Of a stretch of 64,000 bases of DNA, positions 51,285-60,639 are shown one piece after another. The notes below the pieces were generated by a model that was given only the letters and a program-made list of their open reading frames with translations, searched no databases and was not told the DNA's origin. The position numbers and the translations under genes were made by a program. Source of the stretch: CAYOWK01 sp964407665 (lineage in GTDB: Bacteria; Pseudomonadota; Alphaproteobacteria; Caulobacterales; Hyphomonadaceae); contig CAYOWK010000004.1 in the NCBI GenBank assembly GCA_964407665.1, positions 71,218 through 135,217 on the forward strand, read 5' to 3'. Positions within the stretch are counted from its first letter, which is position 1, and every line of letters starts with the position of its first letter.

Positions 51285-52298
51285 ATGACGAATCCGATGC
51301 TGCATCCCCCCGCCGAATGGGCGCCCCACGGCGCGATCTGGACCGCCTGGCCGGCGGACGAGTCGATCTGGTACGAACCGTTCGATGAAGCCCGGCAGGA
51401 GATTGCCGCGATGGTGCGCGCGCTCGCCAGACCCAGCGCGGCCGGTCGCAAGGGCGACCGCGTGCGTGTGCTGGTGATGGGACCGGAGGCGCGCCTTTCC
51501 GCCGAGAAAGCCATTGGCGACTGCGCCGAGCTGGTCGACGCCCTCTATGGCGACACCTGGCTGCGCGACACGGGTCCGATCTTCTATTCGGCAGACCGCT
51601 GCGCGACATTCGAGTTCAACGGCTGGGGCAAGAAGTTCGTCTACGAGCACGACGACACGGTCGCGGCGCAGATCGTCGAGATCACCGGCGCGAAGGCGGC
51701 CCACTGGACCCGCGTACTGGAAGGCGGCGGTATCGACTGGGACGGCGAGGGGACGTGCCTCTCCACGCGGGAATGTCTGCTGAACCCCAACCGCAACCCG
51801 TCGCTGGATCAGGCCGGCGTCGAAACGCTGCTGCGTGATGCGCTGGGCATGGCCAAGGTCATCTGGATCGGGCGCGGCCTCCTCAACGACCACACGGACG
51901 GACACGTGGACAACATTGCGCGCTTCCTCGCGCCGGGCGTTGTCGCCTGCCAGAAGCCTGCGGGGCCGGACGATCCGCATGCTGAGCGGCTCGCGGAGAT
52001 CAAGGCGGCGCTGGTCGATCAGCGCGATGCACGCGGGCGGATGCTGCAGGTGGTTGAGATCCCCTCGCCGGGCCTGGTGCGTGACGAGGCGGGTGAGATC
52101 ATGCCTGCCAGCCACATGAACTTCATCATAGGCAACGCCACCGTGGTTGTGCCGACCTACGGGACTGCGAGTGCGCAGGCGGCGGTCGATGCGCTGAGGC
52201 CGTTCTTTCCGGGGCGGGACGTGGTGGGTCTGCCCGCCAACAACGTGCTGACGGGCGGCGGCTCGTTCCACTGCATCACGCAGCAGCAACCGGCCTGA
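51285..52298 (+). CDS. aguA: agmatine deiminase AguA
   Basis: AguA turns agmatine into N-carbamoylputrescine. 337 residues: PPAEWAPHGAIWTAWPADESIWYE at the N-terminus, YGDTWLRDTGPIF, EGGGIDWDGEGTCLSTRECLLNPNRNP, NDHTDGHVDNIARF, and the catalytic Cys330 in TGGGSFHCITQQQP. The ATG at 51285 is where the conserved protein begins. Head of aguA-aguB-murI; the 277 bp before it are shared with the divergent receptor gene. Confidence 0.95.
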   Translation: MTNPMLHPPAEWAPHGAIWTAWPADESIWYEPFDEARQEIAAMVRALARPSAAGRKGDRVRVLVMGPEARLSAEKAIGDCAELVDALYGDTWLRDTGPIFYSADRCATFEFNGWGKKFVYEHDDTVAAQIVEITGAKAAHWTRVLEGGGIDWDGEGTCLSTRECLLNPNRNPSLDQAGVETLLRDALGMAKVIWIGRGLLNDHTDGHVDNIARFLAPGVVACQKPAGPDDPHAERLAEIKAALVDQRDARGRMLQVVEIPSPGLVRDEAGEIMPASHMNFIIGNATVVVPTYGTASAQAAVDALRPFFPGRDVVGLPANNVLTGGGSFHCITQQQPA

Positions 52299-52308
52299 GG
52301 AGGCGAAC

Positions 52309-53169
52309 ATGGCCCGTACCGTGAAGCTTGCCGCGCTGCAGTGCGCCCTGTCCGACGACATGGACGCCAATATCGCGCGCATCTCCGCACTGGTGCGCGA
52401 GGCTGCGGGCAGGGGCGCGCAGGTGATCCTGCCGTCCGAACTGTTTCAGGGCCACTACTTCTGCAAGACGCAGGAAGAGGAGCATTTCGCTCGGGCGCAT
52501 CCGTGGAAGACGCACCCCGCCGTGACCGCGATGGCGAAGCTGGCGGGCGAACTCGGTGTCGTGATCCCAGTGTCGATCTACGAGAAGGCGGGGCCTGCCT
52601 ACTACAACTCGGTTGTGATGGTGGATGCGGACGGGAGCCTGATGGGCGTCTACCGCAAGTCGCATATCCCGGACGGGCCGGGGTATCAGGAGAAGTACTA
52701 TTTCCGGCCTGGCGATACCGGCTTCAAGGTGTGGGAGACGCGCTTTGGGAAGATCGGCGTCGGGATCTGCTGGGACCAGTGGTTCCCGGAGACTGCGCGC
52801 GCGATGGCTCTGATGGGCGCGGACGTGCTGCTCTATCCCACAGCCATCGGCGCCGAGCCTCAGGACTTGGGCATGGACACAGCTGCCCGCTGGCGGCGTG
52901 CGATGCTGGGGCATTCGGTGTCGAACGTGATCCCGGTCGTGGCGGCCAACCGCGTCGGCGACGAAGATGGGCAGGTCTTTTACGGCACGTCGTTCATATC
53001 GGACGAGACGGGCGAGATCCTTGCGGACATGGACCGCACCGAGGAGGGCGTGATCGTGGCCGAGATCGATCTCGACCGCGTGGACCGCACGCGCGCGGCG
53101 TGGGGCTTCTTCCGAGACCGGCGGACGGATATCTATTCGATCCTGACGGGTCCCCAATCCAGCGAGTGA
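52309..53169 (+). CDS. aguB: N-carbamoylputrescine amidase AguB
   Basis: A 286-residue nitrilase-fold enzyme with the triad Glu44 (LPSELFQG), Lys117 (YRKSHIPDG) and Cys154 (GICWDQWFPE). It cuts N-carbamoylputrescine into putrescine, CO2 and ammonia. Ten bases after aguA, so the two complete the agmatine route to putrescine. Confidence 0.95.
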   Translation: MARTVKLAALQCALSDDMDANIARISALVREAAGRGAQVILPSELFQGHYFCKTQEEEHFARAHPWKTHPAVTAMAKLAGELGVVIPVSIYEKAGPAYYNSVVMVDADGSLMGVYRKSHIPDGPGYQEKYYFRPGDTGFKVWETRFGKIGVGICWDQWFPETARAMALMGADVLLYPTAIGAEPQDLGMDTAARWRRAMLGHSVSNVIPVVAANRVGDEDGQVFYGTSFISDETGEILADMDRTEEGVIVAEIDLDRVDRTRAAWGFFRDRRTDIYSILTGPQSSE

Positions 53170-53173
53170 CTTC

Positions 53174-53965
53174 ATGACACGCGCGCTGGTGTTCGATTCC
53201 GGGGTTGGCGGGCTGACGATTGCGCAGGCGATCCGCAAGGCGGCGCCGGACTGGGTGGTCGACTATGCGGCCGACAGCGGCTTCTTTCCGTATGGCTTGA
53301 AAACCGACGAAGAACTCAAGGATCGGCTGCCGGCGCTGTGCGAGGCGCTCGTGCGCGAGGCGAAGCCGGATGTGCTGGTGATCGCGTGCAACACGGCGTC
53401 CACGCTGTCGCTGGCCGACATCCGTGCGCGGGTCAGCATTCCAGTGGTGGGCACGGTACCGGCGATCAAGCCGGCGGCGGAGATGACGAAGACGGGCGTG
53501 ATCGGCGTGCTGGCGACGCCGGGTACGGTGCGGCGGGCGTATCTCGACGATCTGGAGCGGGACTTCGCGAAGGGTGTTATCGTGGTGCGGCGCGGGACGG
53601 CGGGCCTTGTGGACGCCGCCGAGCGCTCCGTTCGTGGCATGGAAGTCGAGCCGGACGCCATCACCAATGCCGTGAGGCCGATGTTCGAGGGGCTGGACGG
53701 CGCGCGGATCGATGTGGTGGTGCTGGCGTGCACGCACTTCCCGCTGGTGCGCGAGGCGATCCAGGCGGCATGCCCGCCGGGCGTTCAGCTGATCGATACG
53801 GGCGAGGCGGTGGCCCGGCAGGCGCTGCGTGTGGCCCCGAAGACCGTCACCGCGCCGGGTGCGCAGCCGATCGCCTGGGTGACCGGCGGCGTCGCCAACC
53901 GCACAGCCATGATCCCGGCGCTGGAACGCTTCGGCTACAGTCGCGTCGAGACGCTGGATATCTGA
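53174..53965 (+). CDS. murI: glutamate racemase MurI
   Basis: MurI makes D-glutamate for peptidoglycan. 263 residues with FDSGVGGLTI, ACNTAST (first catalytic Cys) and ACTHFPLV (second catalytic Cys-His). Four bases after aguB, so translation of the three genes is probably coupled. Length is normal. Confidence 0.95.
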   Translation: MTRALVFDSGVGGLTIAQAIRKAAPDWVVDYAADSGFFPYGLKTDEELKDRLPALCEALVREAKPDVLVIACNTASTLSLADIRARVSIPVVGTVPAIKPAAEMTKTGVIGVLATPGTVRRAYLDDLERDFAKGVIVVRRGTAGLVDAAERSVRGMEVEPDAITNAVRPMFEGLDGARIDVVVLACTHFPLVREAIQAACPPGVQLIDTGEAVARQALRVAPKTVTAPGAQPIAWVTGGVANRTAMIPALERFGYSRVETLDI

Positions 53966-54037
53966 GCCGGATTTTAACCGCGTGCTTTGCACGGGCAGTT
54001 CGGGCACTATGCAGTTCGGGAAGACGGGGGAGTGCGA

Positions 54038-55147
54038 ATGGCCACGACACCGAAGCCAGCCAAGCTGGTGAACCTGGCCCTTCAGGGCGGCGGCTCGCAC
54101 GGGGCGTTCTCGTGGGGCGTACTCGATCGCCTGCTGGAAGACGATCGCATCCAGATCGAGGCCATCACCGGCGCGTCGGCAGGCGCTGTCAACGCGGTGG
54201 CGCTGGCGGCCGGCTTTGCCGACGGCGACAAGGAGGAGGCCCGGCAGTCGCTCCGCAATCTCTGGGAAGGCGTGCTGGCCGAGGCGCAGAAGAGCCCGCT
54301 GCAGCGGTCGCCTTTTGAATTCCTGCTGAACGGGTGGGGGCTCGACGCCTCGCCGATGTACGTGATGTTCGATCTCATTACGCGGGTGGCGAGCCCGTAT
54401 GACTTCAACCCGATGAACATCAATCCGCTTCGCGACGTGCTTGAGAGGCTGGTCGATTTCGACCGGGTGCGGAAGTCAGACATCAAGGTCTACATTTCCG
54501 CGACCAATGTGGAGACGGGCCGCGCCCAGGTCTGGGATGAGACGGAGCTGACCGTCGACCACGTGATGGCGTCATGCTGCCTGCCCTGGCTGTTCCAGGC
54601 GGTCGAGATCGATGGCGTGCCCTACTGGGATGGCGGCTTCACCGGAAATCCGGCGCTGTGGCCGCTGTTCGAGACATCCCGGTCGGACGATGTCGTGCTG
54701 GTGCAGATCAATCCGATCCGGCGGCCGGGCGCTCCGAAGTCGGCGCGCGACATCATCGACCGGGTCAACGAGATCACCTTCAACGCTTCGCTGCTGCGCG
54801 ACCTGAGGTCGGTGGATTTTGTCGGGCGGATGATCGAGAGCGGGCGGCTGGACGGCACGCGCTATCGCAATGTCCGCATGCACATGATCGGCGACGAGCC
54901 CACCCTATCGGGCCTGGGATCGTCCACGAAGTTCAACGTCGAGGAGCGGTTCATCGCCATGCTGTTCGAGCATGGGCGTACGGCGGCGGATGGCTGGCTG
55001 GGCGCCAACTACCGGCATCTCGGCGAGACGTCGACCGTGAACCTGCGCAGCATGTTCCAGGGTGAGGAAGATTCTCTGGATGGCGCGCGGCTGGAGCCGG
55101 CTGCGCCTAAGAAGGCGCGCAAGGCGCCGATCAAGGCTGCGGAATAG
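54038..55147 (+). CDS. patatin-like phospholipase
   Basis: 369 residues with the oxyanion loop QGGGSHGAF (about 17-24), the nucleophile motif GASAG with Ser47 and the catalytic Asp198 in DGG. A lid-like stretch (ASPMYVMFDLI...) and a Lys/Ala-rich tail follow. Cytosolic acyl hydrolase; substrate unknown. GGGGGAG before the ATG at 54038. It converges on the FolC-like gene with no base between the stops. Confidence 0.92.
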   Translation: MATTPKPAKLVNLALQGGGSHGAFSWGVLDRLLEDDRIQIEAITGASAGAVNAVALAAGFADGDKEEARQSLRNLWEGVLAEAQKSPLQRSPFEFLLNGWGLDASPMYVMFDLITRVASPYDFNPMNINPLRDVLERLVDFDRVRKSDIKVYISATNVETGRAQVWDETELTVDHVMASCCLPWLFQAVEIDGVPYWDGGFTGNPALWPLFETSRSDDVVLVQINPIRRPGAPKSARDIIDRVNEITFNASLLRDLRSVDFVGRMIESGRLDGTRYRNVRMHMIGDEPTLSGLGSSTKFNVEERFIAMLFEHGRTAADGWLGANYRHLGETSTVNLRSMFQGEEDSLDGARLEPAAPKKARKAPIKAAE

Positions 55148-56443
55148 CTACAGGAAGTCGAGCCCGCGCGGGTCGCCGCCTGCCCAGGCGTGGGCGACCT
55201 CGGCGGCGAGGAACAGTCCTCCGAGGGCGAACACGGTGAGCCCTTCACGCGCGGCCCGCTCTTTCGCCACAGCAGCTGCGCTGGCTGTATCCGGCGCCAG
55301 AGTCACATCGCTGCCGGAGAAGGCGGGTGCGAAGTCTTCGACCGCGGCCCCGGCCTTGTGGGCGCGGGTCAGGATGAAGCGGTCAAAGCGCGACGCCACC
55401 ACATCTGCGATCCGGCGGACATCCTTGGCGGCGGAAACACCGAAGACGACCAGCGCCTGCTCGCGGGGGACGAGGTCGAGGAAGGCTTCGGTGGCGACTT
55501 CCATGGCGTGCGGCGTGTGTCCGACATCGATCCAGAGATCGGGCGATGCCGCGACCTTCTCCAGCCGCCCTCGCCAGTGAACGGCGGACAGCGCGTCCAG
55601 CATCCGGTCGAACGCGGCGGCGGCAGCTTGCGGGCCGAGCCAGACTTCGGCGGCCCTTAGCGCCGTCAGGGCGTTGCCAGCCTGATGGCGGCCGATGAGG
55701 CCGATGGCGACGTCTCTGTCTGGTGCATCATCGCCCAGCGACAGGGAGAAGCGCGATCCGGCGGACGAATTTCGGAAGGCGTCCAGCGTCCGACCCTGCA
55801 TGGCGGGCAGAAGCTTGCGGCCGCTGATGTCGCAATAGCTGGCGAGGCGGGCCGCGAGTGGTGCTGCGACGGCTGGCGACAGGATCAGCGTTCCGTCTGG
55901 CGCAACCGCGTCGGCCTTGTCGTAGGCGATCAGTTCTTCTGTCGCTCCGAGGATCTGCGTGTGCTCCAGCTCGACAGCTGCGAGGACGGAAATCTTGGCG
56001 CCGAGAACGCGCACGGGATCGTAGCGGCCGCCGATGCCCGCTTCCCAGACCACGACATCCGGCTTGCGCTCCTCGAACCAGAGCAGCGCCACCAGGAACA
56101 GGAACTCGAAGGCGCCCATGTGATCGCCAGCAGGCCGGCGCGCGTTGAATTCAAGGACGCGCGGGGCGAGGCGGTCGAAATCGGCCTGCGGAATTTCTGA
56201 ATCGCCGATGGTGAAGCGCTCCCGAAGGGAGAACATGTGGGGCGAGGTGAAGCAGCCAGCCTTCAGGCCCGCCGCTTCCAGCGCTGCGACCATGAACCGG
56301 GCCGTTGAGCCCTTGCCGTTCGAGCCGGTGACGACGATCGAACGCCGGGCGAGCGAGGCGCGATCAATGCCGGCTTCGTTGATGAAGGCGAGCATGCGGT
56401 GCAGGCTGATGCCTTCTCCGAACTTGTCGAGGCCGAAGAGCAT
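55148..56443 (-). CDS. FolC-like Mur ligase partner of an ATP-grasp enzyme
   Basis: 431 residues with the FolC/Mur-ligase P-loop VVTGSNGKGSTARF (39-46), CFTSPHMFSLRERF, WEAGIGGRYDPVRVL, AAVELEHTQILGATEELIAYDKA, IGRHQAGNALTALRA and DVGHTPHAMEVA. FolC enzymes add glutamates to folates. The gene is not beside accD, the usual place of folC in alphaproteobacteria, but follows an ATP-grasp gene by one base (TGACATG), a layout like the two catalytic halves of cyanophycin synthetase. A peptide-forming role outside folate metabolism is therefore possible; it could also be the main folC. Confidence 0.8.
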   Translation of the reverse strand: MLFGLDKFGEGISLHRMLAFINEAGIDRASLARRSIVVTGSNGKGSTARFMVAALEAAGLKAGCFTSPHMFSLRERFTIGDSEIPQADFDRLAPRVLEFNARRPAGDHMGAFEFLFLVALLWFEERKPDVVVWEAGIGGRYDPVRVLGAKISVLAAVELEHTQILGATEELIAYDKADAVAPDGTLILSPAVAAPLAARLASYCDISGRKLLPAMQGRTLDAFRNSSAGSRFSLSLGDDAPDRDVAIGLIGRHQAGNALTALRAAEVWLGPQAAAAAFDRMLDALSAVHWRGRLEKVAASPDLWIDVGHTPHAMEVATEAFLDLVPREQALVVFGVSAAKDVRRIADVVASRFDRFILTRAHKAGAAVEDFAPAFSGSDVTLAPDTASAAAVAKERAAREGLTVFALGGLFLAAEVAHAWAGGDPRGLDFL

Positions 56444-56444
56444 G

Positions 56445-57410
56445 TCAGGCCTCCAGCTTTTCACGCAGCATGGCGATCCAGATGGCCTGGACGAGATCGT
56501 AGCGGCCGGCGAGTTCAGCCGTCTTCAGGCCGGGATTGCCGTTCACTTCGAGCACCGTGAGCCCGCCCTCCGCAAGGTCGAAGATGTCGACGCCGGCGAT
56601 GCGCAGCCCCAATCCCTCTGTTGCTGAAATGGCCAGATCGCGCAGGGGTTTGGGAACGTCCGTGCTGAAATGGGCAATGTCGCCTGTTGAGGAAAGGTTG
56701 CGGCGGCCCGGGAGGGGGATCCGGGCGCCGGAGGGGGGGGAGGCGCCGGGGTCGAGCCCCGCCGCCGCCAGGGTTTCCAGAAAATAGGAAGATATTCCTG
56801 ATCCCGCAAGGCGGGCATTCGAGGTTTCCAGCAATTCGCCCAGCGTGCTCGATCCGTCACCGACAAGGTGGGGCAAAGCTTTCACCGCGTGGAAAACAGC
56901 CTGCCCATCGTGGACAAGCACACGGTGTTCGGTTCCAGAGACCACGGGCTCGACCAGGAACGACTCGAATTCGACAGCGATCCGGGCCGCATAGTCTCGC
57001 AACGCATCTGTCGAGGCGATGATCTCTGCGAAGTTGCCGCGCGCGCCGGTGTTCGGTTTGCAGAAGACGGGGAAGCCGAGGCCGCCAGCGTAGGCCACAG
57101 CGTCCCCGACCTCCCGGCCCGGTCCACGAAGCGCCGCGCGGCGATCATGGGCGAAGAAGAGGCCGCCTGGAATGACCGGCAGGCCAAGGCTGCGGAGAAC
57201 GCTTTTCGTATGCGCCTTGTCGCGGGCGATGGAGACCGCCGTGGCGCTGTTGATGGGGAAGGATGCGACGCCGCCTGCACCCGCCAGAGCGCTGCGGCCA
57301 TTCTTCGAGATGCGGAACAGGTAGCCGCCGCCCGCGTCGAGATCCTCGTACACGGCGCCGATCGCCTCGGCGGCGTCACGGGCGTAGCGGGCGGGATCGG
57401 GCAGGGACAT
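56445..57410 (-). CDS. ATP-grasp ligase resembling the cyanophycin synthetase ATP-grasp domain
   Basis: 321 residues from the ATG at 57410; an ATG at 57434 is possible too. Motifs: FPVFCKPNTGARGNFAEII, FLVEPVVSGTEHRVLVHDGQAVFHAVKALPHLVGDGSSTLGELLE (the GDGxSTLxEL block is a hallmark of CphA-type ATP-grasp domains) and LRIAGVDIFDL...TVLEVNGNPGL with the metal-binding Glu and Asn. It would join a carboxyl to an amine by way of an acyl phosphate. A run of eight G (56733-56740 on the plus strand) lies in the gene and could slip. Substrate unknown. Confidence 0.8.
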   Translation of the reverse strand: MSLPDPARYARDAAEAIGAVYEDLDAGGGYLFRISKNGRSALAGAGGVASFPINSATAVSIARDKAHTKSVLRSLGLPVIPGGLFFAHDRRAALRGPGREVGDAVAYAGGLGFPVFCKPNTGARGNFAEIIASTDALRDYAARIAVEFESFLVEPVVSGTEHRVLVHDGQAVFHAVKALPHLVGDGSSTLGELLETSNARLAGSGISSYFLETLAAAGLDPGASPPSGARIPLPGRRNLSSTGDIAHFSTDVPKPLRDLAISATEGLGLRIAGVDIFDLAEGGLTVLEVNGNPGLKTAELAGRYDLVQAIWIAMLREKLEA

Positions 57411-57499
57411 GAAGCGACCGGATGGGCTGATCATTCAGCCCGGCGCGGCGGCTTTAGCAGATCAGGCCGGTCCGTCCAATTCTGCTGGTTCGGTGTCGT

Positions 57500-58942
57500 C
57501 TATTTCCCGCCGGAATAGGCTTTCACCAGCCGGGTGAGGAACTCCCGCCCCTCGAACAGGGATTTCACCGGCACGCGCTCGTTCAGGCCGTGGGCGTTGG
57601 TGGTTTCGCCGTCGGCGAAGATCCCCGAGACGCCATAGGTGGGGATGCCGGCGGGGGTGAGGAAGCGGCCGTCCGTGGCGCCTGCCGCCATGGTCGGAAT
57701 CACGGGGACGCCCGGCCACATCGCCTGGGTCAGCGCCTCTATGGGGCCGAGGATGTCCTTCGTGAGGGTGGGCGGCGGCGAGGGTGTTTCGGGCGGATCG
57801 CGGAAGGTGACGGTCAAGGCCTCGTCGGCGGCGATGCCGGCCAGCTGCTGGCGGATTTCCTCCGGCGAATGGCCGGGGAAGATGCGGCAGTTGACGTTGG
57901 CCGTGGCGCGCTGGGGCAGGGCGTTGCTGGCGTGGCCGCCCTTCAGCATGGTGGCGACGCAGGTGGTATGCAGGATGGCGTTGTAGCCGGGGTTCCTGCG
58001 CAGCGTCGCGATGGCCTCCGCGTCATTGGGCGATGCGACGACCTTTTTCATGGCGGCGGCGGTCGCCTTGTCGGATTCCAGGGCAGCCATCTTCGTGAAG
58101 AAGCCCCGCGTGGCGTCGTTGTACTCGATCGGGAAGGAGTGCCCTTCGATCCGCTTCAGGGCGGCGGCGAGCCGGTTGATGGCGTTGTCCTTCACAGGCC
58201 GCGACGAGTGTCCGCCGGGGTTGGTGATCTCCAGCGTGAAGTCCTGATAGAGCTTCTCGCCCGCCTGGACGCCGTTGAAGATGTACTTGCCGGTCTTGCG
58301 GTCGTAGCGGCCGCCTGCGCCTTCGTTCAGGGCGAACTCGGCGTCGATCAGCGGCTTGTGGTTCTTCACGAGGTCGTCGGCGCCGTCATAGGTTCCGGGC
58401 GTTTCCTCGCCGCAGGTCAGCGCCATCTTGATGGTGCGCTCCGGCGCATAGCCGGACTGTTTGAAGCGGATCATCATGTCCGCGAAGATCGCGGCCATCG
58501 CCTTGTCGTCGGATGCGCCGCGCGCATAGAAGAAGCCGTCTTCTTCCGTCAGCACGAACGGATCGCGCACCCAGTCCTCGCGCTTCGCCTCGACCACGTC
58601 GATGTGGGCGAGCAGGAGGATCGGCTTTCGCGTGGCGCTGGTCCCTGGCAGTTTCGCGACGAGGTTGCCCTGCTTCGGAAATTTCTCGGGCACAATGATC
58701 TGGATGTCAGAGGCGGGATAGCCCGCCGCCAGCAGGCGGTCGCGGACCTGTTCGGACGCCTTCGTGCACGAGCCGACCGAGAGCGTGGTGTTGGTCTCCA
58801 CCATCTCCTTGTAGAGCGCGCGGAACTCGGCTTCGCCGCCGATGGTCCTTGCATTGCCGCCAGCTGTCTGGGCTGAGGCGGCTGGCGCGCCGATCAGGAT
58901 CGCCGCCGAGGCCGCCAGCAGAAGGGTACGGAAGGTGCGCAT
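57500..58942 (-). CDS. exported M20 family metallopeptidase (first of a tandem pair)
   Basis: 480 residues with a signal peptide (MRTFRTLLLAASAAILIGAPAASAQ). Zinc ligands and catalytic residues in order: LLAHIDVVEAKR (His), YARGASDDKAM (bridging Asp), LTCGEETPG (catalytic Glu and ligand), and the last His in AHGLNERVPV. The dimerisation domain sits near 240-350. A periplasmic di- or aminopeptidase. It is close in sequence to the next gene (58978-60402), 35 bp away, so the pair is a tandem duplication. The start at 58942 is set by the signal peptide. Confidence 0.93.
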   Translation of the reverse strand: MRTFRTLLLAASAAILIGAPAASAQTAGGNARTIGGEAEFRALYKEMVETNTTLSVGSCTKASEQVRDRLLAAGYPASDIQIIVPEKFPKQGNLVAKLPGTSATRKPILLLAHIDVVEAKREDWVRDPFVLTEEDGFFYARGASDDKAMAAIFADMMIRFKQSGYAPERTIKMALTCGEETPGTYDGADDLVKNHKPLIDAEFALNEGAGGRYDRKTGKYIFNGVQAGEKLYQDFTLEITNPGGHSSRPVKDNAINRLAAALKRIEGHSFPIEYNDATRGFFTKMAALESDKATAAAMKKVVASPNDAEAIATLRRNPGYNAILHTTCVATMLKGGHASNALPQRATANVNCRIFPGHSPEEIRQQLAGIAADEALTVTFRDPPETPSPPPTLTKDILGPIEALTQAMWPGVPVIPTMAAGATDGRFLTPAGIPTYGVSGIFADGETTNAHGLNERVPVKSLFEGREFLTRLVKAYSGGK

Positions 58943-58977
58943 GGCTGTGTCCGGTCTGGAGATGCGGGGCGGGACGG

Positions 58978-60402
58978 CTACTTGCCGCCGGCGTAGAGCT
59001 TCGTGAGGCGATAGAGGAACTCCCGGCCCTCCATCATCGACTTGACCGGCACGCGTTCGTTGAGCCCGTGCTGGAAGGTCTTCTCCGGGTCCGTGAAGAT
59101 GCCGGAGACGCCGTAGGTCGGGATGCCAGCGTCGATCATGCGGCGGCCGTCCGTGGCGCCGGCAAGCATGGCGGGAACCACCGGAACGCCCGGCCACATC
59201 TCCTCGGTCAGCTTGCGGATCGGGTCCATGATCTCGGGCGTCAGCGCCGGGAGGTTGAGGGGCGTGTCGGCTATGGTGCGGTCGAAGATCACCTTCACGG
59301 TGTCGTCGCCGATAGCGGCTTGCAGCGCATCTCCGGTCTCCGCGCGGGAGCGGCCGGGGAACAGGCGGCAGTTGATGTTGGCCTCGGCGCGCTGGGGCAG
59401 GGCGTTCGGGGCATGGCCGGCTTCAAGCCCCGTGGCGACGCATGTGGTGTGCAGGAAGGAGTTGTAGGTGGGATCCTCCTTCAGCTTCGCCAGCGCGACG
59501 GCCCCGCCCTCCTCAAGCGCCGCCCGGATCGTGGCGGCCTGTTCGCCGCCAAGGATGTCGGCCATGGCGAGGAAATACCCGCGCGTGACCTCGTTGAACT
59601 CCACCGGGAAGTCGTAGGCGGCGACGTTCTCCAGCGCGGCGGCGAGTTCGTAGATGGCGTTGTCCGGCGTCGGGCGCGAGGAGTGACCGCCGCCGTTGGT
59701 GACTTCCAGCGTGTAGTTCATCGGCGTCTTCTCGCCAGCCTGAACGCCGTTGAAGAGGTAGCGCCCGGACGGGTCCATCACGCCATTGCCGCCCTCGTTG
59801 AGGGCGAAGGCCGCAGCCATGAGGTCGCGGTTGTTCTCCAGCATCCAGCGCACGCCGTTGGTCGAGCCGCCTTCCTCGCCACAGGTCAGCGCCATCTTGA
59901 TGGTGCGCTCGGGCTTGTAGCCCTCCTTGTGGAAGCGGATCAGCGAGTCCGCGAAGATCGCGGCCATCGACTTGTCGTCCTTGGAGCCGCGCGCGAAGAA
60001 GTAGCCGTCCTCCTCTGTCAGGATGAACGGGTCGCGCTCCCAGTCCTCGCGGTTGGCGTTGACCACGTCGATATGGGCGAGAAGCATGATCGCCCCTTTG
60101 GAGGCGTCCGTTCCGGGCATGACGGCGACCAGGTTGCCGTCCTTGGAATCCATCGGCGGGATGATGAGGTGAAGGTTCTCGGCCGGAAAGCCGGCGGCCG
60201 ACATCCGGGCCCTCATGGCCTCAGCCGCCTTCGTGCACGAGCCGTTGGCGGGGGTCGTGTTGATCTCGACCAGCTCCTTGTAGAGTGCCTTGAACTCGGC
60301 CCAGCCGCCGTCGCCCGCAGAGGCGGCTGGCATGTCAGTCGGCGGCGTGGCGCAGGCGGCCAGAGCCAGCAGGGCGGATGCAGCGAGCAGGCGGAGGCGC
60401 AT
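58978..60402 (-). CDS. M20 family metallopeptidase lipoprotein (second of a tandem pair)
   Basis: 474 residues with a lipoprotein signal (LLAASALLALAAC, lipobox LAAC). The same metal ligands as its neighbour: LLAHIDVVNANR, FARGSKDDKSM, LTCGEEGGST and the last HGLNERVPVKSMMEG. Outer-membrane-bound periplasmic peptidase, while the neighbour is soluble. It may feed peptides or amino acids together with the amidohydrolase on the opposite strand. Confidence 0.92.
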   Translation of the reverse strand: MRLRLLAASALLALAACATPPTDMPAASAGDGGWAEFKALYKELVEINTTPANGSCTKAAEAMRARMSAAGFPAENLHLIIPPMDSKDGNLVAVMPGTDASKGAIMLLAHIDVVNANREDWERDPFILTEEDGYFFARGSKDDKSMAAIFADSLIRFHKEGYKPERTIKMALTCGEEGGSTNGVRWMLENNRDLMAAAFALNEGGNGVMDPSGRYLFNGVQAGEKTPMNYTLEVTNGGGHSSRPTPDNAIYELAAALENVAAYDFPVEFNEVTRGYFLAMADILGGEQAATIRAALEEGGAVALAKLKEDPTYNSFLHTTCVATGLEAGHAPNALPQRAEANINCRLFPGRSRAETGDALQAAIGDDTVKVIFDRTIADTPLNLPALTPEIMDPIRKLTEEMWPGVPVVPAMLAGATDGRRMIDAGIPTYGVSGIFTDPEKTFQHGLNERVPVKSMMEGREFLYRLTKLYAGGK

Positions 60403-60639
60403 GGCGAAGTCCCGGTTACAGCGCGCCGACACAAGCATGCGATTTTTCGCCCGCCAAGAGAGGCCGCGAGGAATCCTCGCGGCGGATGCGCCGGCGCCCT
60501 GAGGTTGAGCCGATCTGTCGGACATACGCCGCTGCTTCGATGGGCGCCGGGCGTAGATGGGCGGCTATAGTCTAGACGCTCATTGCCTTGCGGACTCCCA
60601 GCGTCCAGCTTCCCTGCGCGCGATAGCGGGAGACAGAGG

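Noticed and set aside
51285..57410. A cyanophycin breakdown path linking the ATP-grasp/FolC pair with aguA-aguB
   Set aside because: No cyanophycinase, isoaspartyl dipeptidase or arginine decarboxylase is in the window, and the two groups are on opposite strands.
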